Assembly: GCA_028717605.1 (NCBI GenBank)
Contig: JAQUNM010000028.1
Span: forward strand, 1 to 7,517
Direction: 5' to 3'
DNA: 7,517 nucleotides
Source: Minisyncoccota bacterium
Lineage (GTDB): Bacteria > Patescibacteriota > Minisyncoccia > Minisyncoccales > GWA2-38-27
Shown: positions 1 to 7,474 of the stretch, piece after piece
Layout of the letters: every line of letters starts with the position of its first letter
How positions within the stretch are numbered: the first letter of the stretch is position 1
Program-made: the position numbers and the translations under genes
Notes under the pieces: generated by a model
The model's database searches: none
What the model was told of the DNA's origin: nothing
The model's input: only the letters and a program-made list of their open reading frames with translations

Positions 1-3000
1 CTAAAAGATATTCAGAAGCAGCAATTATAGAATTATCAGAAAATAATTTTTGAATTTCTCTTTTTTCAAGGAAGTTACAAATAGAAGCCAGACTAAACCC
101 AAGGTGATGACTATAATAAGCAGGAGTTATTCTTTTACTATTAAAATCCATAGAATCATAAAAACCGAATTGGCCAAAAGCCCCTTTCTTTTTTAATCTC
201 AAAAGATTCTTGATTGTTTTTTGGGGAAATAAACAGAGTGAAATAAAAGAAGAATACGGAGAAACAATTTTATACTGTCCTAAGTCTCTTTTAACACCAA
301 TATTAGGAAGGCCAAATATTCGATAATGTATTTCATCGCTAGTTTCAGTGGCAAAATGAGCAGCCTCTGACATTCCCCAAGGAATTTTCAGTTTTCTAGC
401 ATATTTTATATGGGCTCTAATAACTTCTTTTCCGTTTTCTTGTAAAAGACTATTTGGTTTAATCGGAAAAAAAATAAGATTATTTATGTGTTCAAACAAA
501 GATCCTCCCCAGGAAAGCAAAACTAGTTTTTTATTAGAACTAATCAAGGTACGATTAAGTTTTTTCCAATGGATTGGTTCAGTTTGACCCAAAGCAATAC
601 TGATAAAGCTAGTAATGTTAGCTTCTGAGCCAAACAGGTCATAGCAAGCAATATCTTTTTTATTAGTTTTAAGATTATATCCTATTTGAAAAAGATTTCT
701 TTCTTTATTATATAAAAATTGAAAATTAGTATTATTAATAATTTCTTCTATATCTTTTAAGTTGTTTTTTACTAATTCTTGGTTGAAAATTGATTTTTTA
801 GCAAAAACTTCAGCTCTTTCCCTGGTAAAGTTTAACCAGAATAATAATTCTTTATCACGGGTTTTTCCCTGGAAATCAGTCAATACTAAACTTATTGTTG
901 ACAACTTAACAATGCTTTGTTCTTTTAAATATTTATTGATTTCTTGACAAAGCTTCTGGTTTTCTTTATTTTGGATATTTTTTAAAGCAATTTCTCTTAT
1001 TATTAAAAGATAATCTTTTAATCCCTGCTTTAGTTTTTCAAGAGAAAAATTATTAATATTTTGTAGACATGCTTTTAAAACAAATAAGCTAGCGACAAAA
1101 TTGCCACTATCTACACTAGAAATATATTTTTGTTCAACAGGTTCGATTGTTCTAACATCATACCAGTTAAAAAGATGACCTTTTTCTTTTTTTAGGCTTT
1201 TTACAGTTTTTAAACATTCAGTTGTTTTATTAACTAATTCTGAAGAGGTTAAATAACCCAATGTATAAGCACTACTCATAGCTAAAAAATATGCGCCAAT
1301 ATTAGTTGGAGAAGTATAATAGTATACTTTATTAGTCTGAACATTGTCAGGGGGTAAAAAATTAGTTTCTTTATTAACAAATGTTTGATAATAAGCCCAT
1401 GATCTAGCTGCCCAGTTTCTCAAAAGCGTTGTTTCTCTAATATTTATTTTAGGGTCAAAACTTATGGGTTGACTAATCAAAAAGCCAAACAAAGGACTGA
1501 AAAACCAAAGAAAAGACAAAGGATAAAAAAATATATTTTTGTTAATTAAAACAAAAACCAAAAAAACAAAAGAAAGGGAAAAAGGAATAATCATTATATA
1601 AAGAGTTTCTAAAAAAGTCCCCTTAATCTTGAAAACTAATTCTTGATAAGTTTGCCATTCAAGAAATTTCTTTTTAAGAAAACATTTCTTTATTAAAAAA
1701 TGGAGAAAAGCTGATAGCTCAGTATAAGCATAGAAAATAAGAAAAGTTAATCTAAGAAAAACTTGAGCTAAAGCAGTCAAGATAACTTGTTTTAGCCTTA
1801 AGTATAAATTTGAAAAAGGAATATGTTTATGTCTTTTAAAGATATAAGAAAGAATAGGCAGAATTAAAGGTAAAGCAAAAACTAAACTGGTATAAATAAA
1901 AAGAGGCAATGACCTAATTTGCAGGCTGATTAAAAAGCCAAAGATAAAAACAATAGAAAGAATGTTTCTTCTTAAGTTATCAAATATTTTCCATTTGTCT
2001 AAAAAAGATAAGGTATTTTTTTCATTCTTTCCCAGGGCATTTTTTGTTTTTGGAAATAGCCAATTAATAATTTGCCAATCACCTCTGATCCAGCGATGTA
2101 AACGACAAAAATAAGTGGTAAATTGACTAGGAAAACTTTCAAAGAAGACAATATCGCTAGCTAGGCCAGTTTTAGCCATAGAACCTTCTAGTAAATCATG
2201 ACTTAAAACCATGTTTTCTGGTATTTTGTTTTCTAAAACCTTGGAAAAAACAGCTAAGTCATAAATTCCCTTACCAACATAGGATCCTGATTCAAAAATA
2301 TCCTGATAAACATTAGACAAAGCGTGGGTGTGAGGATCAATTACAGTAGGAAGAGAAAAAATTTTAGCGAATAAAGATTTTTGAGCATCTTTAAGCCTAA
2401 TACTAATATGGGGTTGAATTACTGAATAGCCACTTATTACTTGATTGTTATTAATAACAGGTCTGTTCAGGGGATGAGCTAGGCTACCAATTAAAAGCTT
2501 AGCTGATTCTTTAGGAATAATATTATCTTCGTCGAGAGTAATAATATATTTTATATTTTTTAAAAAAAGAGGGATATTTTTGGGAATAATAAAAGAAGTA
2601 TTTTGATATCCAAGCAAAAATTTATTTAATTCTAAAAGCTTGCCTCTTTTTCTTTCCCAGCCCATAAATAATTTCTCTATTGGGTTCCACGTTCTTTTTC
2701 TACAAAACAAAAAAAACCTATAAGAGTATTTTTTATTTAATTCATCAATTCTTTCTTGAGCATATTTTAATATTTTTTTATCATTTAATTCTTTTTCTTG
2801 TTCAGAATCTTTAAAATCAAAAGCTAATCCATAAAAAATATTTTGATCTTGCGAATTTAAATAATTAATTTTTAAGTTATCAATAACAGAATCAATCCTT
2901 TTTTTCGTGTCTAATAAACTATTCATTACTATTAAAGTTTTATAATCTTTCGGCAATCTTTTGTAATATAATCTGAAAGGAACATTAGGAGGAATAATTT

Positions 3001-4300
3001 TAGAGCTTAAATGATTTACTAAGACAATAGATATTTCTGTTCCTAAGAAAAAAGCAATAATTAAAGAAAAAATTCCTGGGAAAGAATTCAAATTAGGTAG
3101 AAAAGGAATAACTAAAAAAAGACTTAAAAGAGTAAAAAATGAAATACAGCCGAAATACCAAAAACTTTTTGTCTTAATTATAAAGTTTTTTAATTTATCT
3201 AAAAAAGTTCTTTGATATTGGAAAGCTCTTTCTAGATCTTGATATCCTTTTTTAAAAAGAAAATAACCAACATGGTTTTTGGGTTCAGTATTAGAGTTGG
3301 CTAAAGCTATTATGTTTTTAGCTATAATAGCTTCTTTTATTTTAAATTTTCTAGCTATATTTTGAACTTTTTTTTGATATAACGCCTTACCTTTTTCATC
3401 CATCCAATAATAAGCCTTAGCTGGGTCTTGGCGCAAAATTCTTTCTACTATACTTATTTTTTCAATCAAATCTGGCCAATCAGTGTTAGGGAGCCATTTT
3501 AATGTATCAATAGTATTAGCAAAGAATTCTTCTGAAAAAAGAGTTTTTTTTCTTGTTTCGTGCAGAATAGTAATAATATTGGTGCCCTGACTTTTTAAGT
3601 AACTTTGTAGCCATTTTTTAACTAAACGATGATATATTTTATCTCCTTCTAGTTTTTGCCATAAGGCTTCAATATAATATATTTCTTGAGTATTTGTTTC
3701 TTTAGCCAAAGAATCAATGAACTGACGAATATCTCCTTGGTTTTTAGCAAAGAGGTTTTTGAAGACCTTATTAGCCTTATCTGTTTGATTAATTTTTTCA
3801 ATAGTTTCTTTGATTTTATTCTGAAAATTTAAGATTAATTCTAGGGTAATGATTTGAGGTAAAAAAGATAATTCAGCTAAAGAAAGGTGATTTTGACGTT
3901 GATAACCATTCAAAAAGTTAATTAATTCTTTAGAGCCAACCTTATTATTTGAATGAGCTAGTAGTTGGACTATAAGGTTATAGACCCGAGGATATCCTTT
4001 TAGGGGGCCACTTCCTATTTGGGGCAAAAGAAGGAAGTTTTTTATATCAAAATCAGACCTTAATTCGGTCCATTTTTGTTGGATTAAGTAAAAATGATCA
4101 AAAATCCATTCTGCTTCTGGGCAAATATAATTGGTTTTCTTTGTTTTTTCAGCTAAAAGATAATAATCTTTATTAATATTACTTCCTTTTTTAAGTATTT
4201 TTTTTATTAATTTTTTGTTTTTCTTAGGAAATAAAAAAATAATATCCTTTTTAGCGATATTTTCAGCTTTTTTTCTTAGATTTTGATAGTATTTAATCAT
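1..4300 (-). CDS. Cyclic beta-1,2-glucan synthase-like protein (GT84 + glycoamylase-like domain), 3'-truncated by window edge
   Basis: I translated the frame by hand: 1433 codons without a stop, open at the left edge. The start is firm because the codon just before this ATG is an in-frame TAA. Family-typical motifs appear in order. YPRVY (residues 103-107) lies in the N-terminal helical region. LDED (589-592) is followed by HPLNRP (609-614), then SHDLLEG (700-706) and RLHRWIRGDW (733-742); together these are the GT84 glycosyltransferase core. TSPTNIG (996-1002), NWYD and VDSGN (D1064), YDLF (about 1220), WGMSE (1308-1312) and a HH pair (1398-1399) mark the glycoamylase-like part. Hydrophobic segments at about 379-402, 410-432, 778-822 and 900-945 indicate an inner-membrane protein. 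Homologues (Cgs/NdvB/ChvB) polymerise glucose from UDP-glucose into beta-1,2-glucan, cyclise it, and trim it with a C-terminal GH94 domain, which would lie beyond the window. Family assignment is secure; the actual product in this organism is not. No Shine-Dalgarno site is visible. Confidence 0.9.
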   Translation of the reverse strand, partial: MIKYYQNLRKKAENIAKKDIIFLFPKKNKKLIKKILKKGSNINKDYYLLAEKTKKTNYICPEAEWIFDHFYLIQQKWTELRSDFDIKNFLLLPQIGSGPLKGYPRVYNLIVQLLAHSNNKVGSKELINFLNGYQRQNHLSLAELSFLPQIITLELILNFQNKIKETIEKINQTDKANKVFKNLFAKNQGDIRQFIDSLAKETNTQEIYYIEALWQKLEGDKIYHRLVKKWLQSYLKSQGTNIITILHETRKKTLFSEEFFANTIDTLKWLPNTDWPDLIEKISIVERILRQDPAKAYYWMDEKGKALYQKKVQNIARKFKIKEAIIAKNIIALANSNTEPKNHVGYFLFKKGYQDLERAFQYQRTFLDKLKNFIIKTKSFWYFGCISFFTLLSLFLVIPFLPNLNSFPGIFSLIIAFFLGTEISIVLVNHLSSKIIPPNVPFRLYYKRLPKDYKTLIVMNSLLDTKKRIDSVIDNLKINYLNSQDQNIFYGLAFDFKDSEQEKELNDKKILKYAQERIDELNKKYSYRFFLFCRKRTWNPIEKLFMGWERKRGKLLELNKFLLGYQNTSFIIPKNIPLFLKNIKYIITLDEDNIIPKESAKLLIGSLAHPLNRPVINNNQVISGYSVIQPHISIRLKDAQKSLFAKIFSLPTVIDPHTHALSNVYQDIFESGSYVGKGIYDLAVFSKVLENKIPENMVLSHDLLEGSMAKTGLASDIVFFESFPSQFTTYFCRLHRWIRGDWQIINWLFPKTKNALGKNEKNTLSFLDKWKIFDNLRRNILSIVFIFGFLISLQIRSLPLFIYTSLVFALPLILPILSYIFKRHKHIPFSNLYLRLKQVILTALAQVFLRLTFLIFYAYTELSAFLHFLIKKCFLKKKFLEWQTYQELVFKIKGTFLETLYIMIIPFSLSFVFLVFVLINKNIFFYPLSFLWFFSPLFGFLISQPISFDPKINIRETTLLRNWAARSWAYYQTFVNKETNFLPPDNVQTNKVYYYTSPTNIGAYFLAMSSAYTLGYLTSSELVNKTTECLKTVKSLKKEKGHLFNWYDVRTIEPVEQKYISSVDSGNFVASLFVLKACLQNINNFSLEKLKQGLKDYLLIIREIALKNIQNKENQKLCQEINKYLKEQSIVKLSTISLVLTDFQGKTRDKELLFWLNFTRERAEVFAKKSIFNQELVKNNLKDIEEIINNTNFQFLYNKERNLFQIGYNLKTNKKDIACYDLFGSEANITSFISIALGQTEPIHWKKLNRTLISSNKKLVLLSWGGSLFEHINNLIFFPIKPNSLLQENGKEVIRAHIKYARKLKIPWGMSEAAHFATETSDEIHYRIFGLPNIGVKRDLGQYKIVSPYSSFISLCLFPQKTIKNLLRLKKKGAFGQFGFYDSMDFNSKRITPAYYSHHLGFSLASICNFLEKREIQKLFSDNSIIAASEYLL

Positions 4301-4307
4301 TTATTCT

Positions 4308-4335
4308 ATTTTACTTTATAGGGCTTTTATGTCAA
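4308..4335 (-). promoter_or_regulatory. Sigma-70 promoter for the glucan-synthase-like gene, leaderless type
   Basis: On the minus strand a perfect TTGACA (4335-4330) is followed after 16 bases by TAAAAT (4313-4308, 5 of 6 matches to TATAAT). Transcription would be expected 6-7 bases beyond, at about 4301-4300, which is the ATG itself. The mRNA would therefore have essentially no 5' leader, which agrees with the absence of a Shine-Dalgarno site. The boxes are seen directly; activity is inferred. Confidence 0.6.
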
Positions 4336-4364
4336 TTGCTCGTGTTTGTTTTTTATGATACTAT
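4336..4364 (+). promoter_or_regulatory. Candidate promoter for dnaG-rpoD, leaderless or near-leaderless
   Basis: TTGCTC (4336-4341) and TACTAT (4359-4364) are separated by 17 bases, which would start transcription at about 4371, the dnaG ATG. Alternative -10 boxes overlap it: TATGAT (4354-4359, 5 of 6) and TATATT (4362-4367, 5 of 6), but neither has a good -35 at the right distance. All three choices leave almost no leader, and no Shine-Dalgarno sequence precedes the ATG. The exact box is uncertain. Confidence 0.4.
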
Positions 4365-4370
4365 ATTACT

Positions 4371-6047
4371 ATGACAGACTCTGTTGTAGAAGAAATCAAA
4401 AATAAGCTTGATATTGTAGAAATTATTCAAAGCTATATTAAGTTAGAAAAAGCCGGAATCAATTATCGAGCCTTATGTCCATTTCATTCAGAAAAAACTC
4501 CTTCTTTTTTTGTCTCTCCAGCTAGGCAAATGTGGCATTGTTTTGGGTCTTGTGGAGAAGGGGGTGATATTTTTAAGTTTGTCATGAAAATAGAAGGAAT
4601 TGAATTTCCGGATGCTTTAAGAATATTAGCCCAAAAAGCTGGGGTGGTTCTTAAAAAACAAGATCCTAAAACCCAAAGCAAGAGAAAAAGACTAGAAGAG
4701 ATTACCAAACTAGCTTGCGTTTTTTTTCAAGCTTATCTTGAGCAAAGTAAAAATGGAAAAAAGGCTAAAGAATATCTTTTAAAAAGAGGTTTTACGGAAA
4801 AAAGTATCAAAGATTGGAAAATAGGTTATTCTCCAGAGAAATGGTCAACTTTGGGCGATTTTCTAATTAGTCGAGGGTATAAGAGAGAAGAAATAGTTGA
4901 AGCTGGGCTAGCTTTACAAAACCAGGATAAATTTTACGATAGATTTAGAGCCAGAATAATGTTTCCTATTTTTAATGTTCAAAAACAAGTTATTGGTTTT
5001 GGCGGTCGAGTTTTCTTAGAAAAAGATACAGCTAAATATATTAATACTCCAGCTACTCTATTATATGACAAAAGTCGGGTATTATATGGTTTAGATAAGG
5101 CTTCTCTCTTTATTCGGAAAAAAGATAACTGTATTTTAACCGAAGGATATATTGATGTTATAATGAGTCATCAAGTAGGCATTAACAATACAGTAGCTGT
5201 ATCAGGAACTGCCTTGACTTCTTTTCAGCTTAACATTATTAAAAGGTACACTAATAATCTTGTTATTGCCTTTGACATGGATTTAGCTGGTGATTCAGCC
5301 ACCAAAAGAGGTATAGAAATGGCGCAGTCTTTGGGATTTGAAATAAAGGTAGTTTTAATGCCCCAAGGATTAGACCCAGCTGATATTGTTGTAAAAAATC
5401 AAAAAGAATGGTTTAATCTAGTTGAGAAAGCAAAATCTATCTATGAATTTTATTTAGAAAGTACTTTTTCTAAATACGATAAAAATACCATAGAAGGTAA
5501 AAAAGCTATTGTCAAAAACATTCTTCCTGTATTACAGAAAATTCCTAACAACATTGAAAAAAGTTTTTGGATTAAAAAGTTAGCCGAAGAATTAAAAATT
5601 AAAGAAGAAGATATCTTCCAAGAATTGAATAAAATACCAGTTATAGTAAGACAGGAAGAAGAAATAGTTACGTTAAAACCAGCTAATAATAGAAAAAAAC
5701 TTTTAGAGCAGAGAATTTTACTTTTATTAGTTAAAAATCCTGACTTTTTAGCCAAAGAAGATATTGATCTTTTTTCTGATAAAGAGATTATTAAATCTAT
5801 TAAAACAAAGAAAAAAAACGAAAAACTTAACGAATTATACTTGAGGGCAGAAAGAGAGGATTTTTTAGAAAATATTAATCAAGAATTTGAAGAATGCTTT
5901 AAGGAATTTAAAATAATTTGCTTGAAGGAAAGGTTAAACGAAATATCAGCAAAAATTATAGAAGCAGAAAAAAATAATAAAAGCGCTCAAAAACTAACAA
6001 AAGAATTTAATAAATTATCACAAACTCTTTGTGAGTTTTACCAATAA
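4371..6047 (+). CDS. dnaG: DNA primase DnaG
   Basis: This 558-residue protein, close to the usual DnaG size, makes the short RNA primers for lagging-strand replication and works with the replicative helicase. The N-terminal CHC2 zinc ribbon has C36, H39, C57 and C61, with CPFH and HCFGSCGEGGD around them. The catalytic core has RFRARIMFP (191-199) and FGGR (210-213). The TOPRIM fold shows EGYID (258-262, catalytic Glu258) and the metal-binding FDMD (301-304) followed by LAGDSATKRG. The region from about 430 to 558 is Lys/Glu-rich and helical, as expected for the helicase-interaction domain, but is poorly conserved. The start is firm: an in-frame TGA sits at 4356-4358 with no other plausible start between. 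rpoD begins one base after the stop, so the two are almost certainly cotranscribed. The zinc ribbon spacing C-x3-C is unusual (C-x2-C is typical). Confidence 0.97.
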   Translation: MTDSVVEEIKNKLDIVEIIQSYIKLEKAGINYRALCPFHSEKTPSFFVSPARQMWHCFGSCGEGGDIFKFVMKIEGIEFPDALRILAQKAGVVLKKQDPKTQSKRKRLEEITKLACVFFQAYLEQSKNGKKAKEYLLKRGFTEKSIKDWKIGYSPEKWSTLGDFLISRGYKREEIVEAGLALQNQDKFYDRFRARIMFPIFNVQKQVIGFGGRVFLEKDTAKYINTPATLLYDKSRVLYGLDKASLFIRKKDNCILTEGYIDVIMSHQVGINNTVAVSGTALTSFQLNIIKRYTNNLVIAFDMDLAGDSATKRGIEMAQSLGFEIKVVLMPQGLDPADIVVKNQKEWFNLVEKAKSIYEFYLESTFSKYDKNTIEGKKAIVKNILPVLQKIPNNIEKSFWIKKLAEELKIKEEDIFQELNKIPVIVRQEEEIVTLKPANNRKKLLEQRILLLLVKNPDFLAKEDIDLFSDKEIIKSIKTKKKNEKLNELYLRAEREDFLENINQEFEECFKEFKIICLKERLNEISAKIIEAEKNNKSAQKLTKEFNKLSQTLCEFYQ

Positions 6048-6048
6048 T

Positions 6049-7277
6049 ATGGCCAAAAAATCTATTAAGAAAAAACCTTTGAAGAAAAAAAAGATAATCA
6101 AAAGAACTAAAAAGATTATTAAGAAAAAATCCAAAAGATCTATTAAAAAAAGACCTATTAAGAAAAAACCTATTAAGAAAATAAGTAAAAAAAGACCTAG
6201 TAAAAAAAAGAATTTTTTCCCAGAAGAACATATAGAGTCTTTGATTACGAAAACTAGAGCTAGGGGGTTTGTTACTATATCTGAAATTTTATTTTCTTTT
6301 CCAAATTTAGAAAAAGACATAACAGGTTTAGAGAGATTATACGACAGATTAGAACGAGAAGGTATAATGGTTAAAAGTACAACCGAGTATTTGCAAATAA
6401 AAAAAGAGAAAGAAACCTTTCTTTCTCCTGTAAAAAATATTAAAGATGTTAGGGTTGATTCAATTCAGCTTTATTTAAAAGAAATTGGAAAAGTTGATTT
6501 TTTAACCCCTGAGCAAGAAAAAGAATTAGCTAGAAGAATTGAAAAAGGAGATAAAGAAGCAGAAAGAAATTTAGCTACAGCTAACTTAAGATTAGTAGTA
6601 TCCATTCTAAAAAATATGTTGGTAAATCTCCTAATTTAACTCTATTAGATTTAATCCAGGAAGGAAACTTAGGATTAGCTAGGGCAGTAGAAAAATTTGA
6701 TTGGAGAAGAGGTTATAAGTTCTCTACTTATGCTACTTGGTGGATTAGACAAGCAGTCACGAGAGCCTTAGCTGATCAAGCTAGAACAATTAGAATTCCT
6801 GTCCATATGGTAGAAACTATTTCTAAATACAACAAAGTTAAAAGAAGACTTTTACAAGACTTAGGGAGAGATCCTTTACCAGAAGAAATAGCTACTGAAA
6901 TGGGGTTAGAAGTAGAAAAAATTCATCATATAAGTAAAATATCTCAAGATCCTGTTTCCTTAGAGCTTCCTGTTGGAGACGCTGAGGATGATAGTATCTT
7001 GGCTGAATTTATAGAGGATGAAAAAGTAATTCTTCCTTCAGTAGAAGCAGGAAGAACATTATTAAAAGAAAGATTACAAGAAATTTTAGTTGATTTAACC
7101 CCAAGGGAACAAAAAATTTTAGCCATGAGGTTTGGCTTAAAAGATGGAGTAACCCATACCTTAGAAGAAGTGGGAGAAGAATTTGGTGTAACCAGAGAGA
7201 GAATAAGACAAATAGAAGCCAAAGCCTTAGAAAGAATTAGAGATCACGAAAACTTAAAAAAATTAAGAGAATATTGA
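6049..7277 (+). CDS. rpoD: Primary sigma factor RpoD (sigma-70), interrupted by a one-base frameshift
   Basis: This is the housekeeping sigma factor that directs RNA polymerase to -35/-10 promoters. Corrected for one missing base, it has 409 residues. Residues 2-54 are a Lys/Arg-rich tail. A region 1.1-like segment spans about 62-110, and region 1.2 starts near V136-D137. Region 2 includes ANLRLVVSI, then [20 protein letters not shown] (217-236), the -10 recognition and melting part. Region 3 follows. Region 4 has LTPREQ (350-355) and the -35-binding helix [14 protein letters not shown] (381-394). As given, the first frame ends at TAA 6637-6639 after 196 residues, and the rest continues in the +2 frame to TGA 7275-7277. 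ATG 6049 is preferred because it lies one base after the dnaG stop, although an in-frame GTG at 6031 inside dnaG is possible. No Shine-Dalgarno is seen; translational coupling to dnaG is likely. The gene is essential, so a sequence error is the simplest explanation of the break. Confidence 0.93.
6153..6182 (+). repeat. 15-bp tandem repeat within the Lys-rich rpoD tail
   Basis: Two copies of ACCTATTAAGAAAAA, the second (6168-6182) ending in AAAAT rather than AAAAA, encode the repeated (R/K)PIKK motif. Related TATTAAGAAAAAACCT sequence occurs near 6062-6077. The repeats suggest that the basic tail grew by slippage or small duplications. Confidence 0.7.
6604..6615 (+). other. Frameshift site in rpoD next to an A6 run
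   Basis: The reading frame changes here. Adding a single G between 6606 and 6607 turns the codons into ATT GCT AAA AAA TAT, giving SIAKKYVGK, the usual sigma-70 region 2.1 sequence. The six A bases at 6609-6614 also form the heptamer A_AAA_AAT (6609-6615) in the incoming frame, a possible -1 slippage site. A one-base deletion is seen directly relative to the family consensus; whether it is real or an assembly error cannot be told from this sequence alone. Confidence 0.85.
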
Positions 7278-7302
7278 TTTTTAATAATAATTCTTTTATA
7301 AT
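7274..7302 (+). promoter_or_regulatory. Promoter of tRNA-Asn
   Basis: TTGATT (7274-7279) and a perfect TATAAT (7297-7302) are separated by 17 bases. Transcription would begin at about 7309, some five bases before the mature tRNA 5' end. The -35 box overlaps the TGA stop codon of rpoD (7275-7277). No terminator lies between rpoD and the tRNA, so read-through is also possible. Confidence 0.75.
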
Positions 7303-7313
7303 AGAAAATATTT

Positions 7314-7388
7314 TCCGGGGTAGCTCAACGGTAGAGCGGCTCGCTGTTAACGAGATGGTTATAGGTTCGAATCCTATCCCCGGAGCCA
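7314..7388 (+). tRNA. tRNA-Asn (anticodon GTT), CCA encoded
   Basis: The full cloverleaf can be drawn. The 7-bp acceptor stem pairs TCCGGGG (7314-7320) with CCCCGGA (7378-7384). The D stem pairs GCTC (7323-7326) with GAGC (7334-7337), with the loop holding the GG pair. The anticodon loop CTGTTAA (7344-7350) has GTT at 7346-7348. The variable loop is 5 nt (7356-7360). The T stem pairs ATAGG with CCTAT around the TTCGAAT loop. The discriminator is G7385, as expected for tRNA-Asn, and CCA (7386-7388) is encoded. The only irregularity is a G7339/A7355 mismatch at the top of the anticodon stem (positions 27-43). Confidence 0.97.
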
Positions 7389-7398
7389 TATGGGATTT

Positions 7399-7427
7399 GC
7401 GGAGCCAAAAGCTCCGCTTTTCTCTTT
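7399..7427 (+). terminator. Rho-independent terminator after tRNA-Asn
   Basis: A 7-bp GC-rich stem, GCGGAGC (7399-7405) with GCTCCGC (7411-7417), encloses the loop CAAAA and is followed by TTTT and further T/C bases. It lies 10 bases after the tRNA CCA end and would close the dnaG-rpoD-tRNA transcript. Its first arm repeats the tRNA 3' octamer CGGAGCCA. Confidence 0.8.
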
Positions 7428-7443
7428 AATAGTGCCTGTTTTG

Positions 7444-7474
7444 ACCGGTTCGAACGTACCGGTTTTTATTTTTT
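7444..7474 (+). terminator. Second terminator-like hairpin
   Basis: ACCGGT (7444-7449) pairs with ACCGGT (7458-7463) around an 8-base loop and is followed by TTTTATTTTTT. It could back up the first terminator. The mirror reading lacks a good T tract (only TTGA-type sequence upstream), so plus-strand use is more likely. Confidence 0.55.

Noticed and set aside
762..947. A 61-codon open frame on the plus strand
   Set aside because: It lies wholly antisense to the intact glucan-synthase-like frame, has no recognisable motif, and is explained as a shadow of that gene.
6153..6182. Short direct repeats considered as a CRISPR or other array
   Set aside because: They are in-frame, have no spacers, and encode the repeated Lys/Pro motif of the sigma tail.
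6007..6320. Two overlapping minus-strand open frames with Phe/Leu-rich, membrane-like translations
   Set aside because: They are the complement of the A-rich Lys codons of rpoD; AAA/AAG read backward gives TTT/CTT, which produces false hydrophobic proteins.
4371..7277. Possible alternative genetic code (TGA read as Gly, as in some CPR lineages)
   Set aside because: No in-frame TGA occurs inside dnaG, rpoD or the minus-strand gene, and rpoD ends at TGA right where the family ends.
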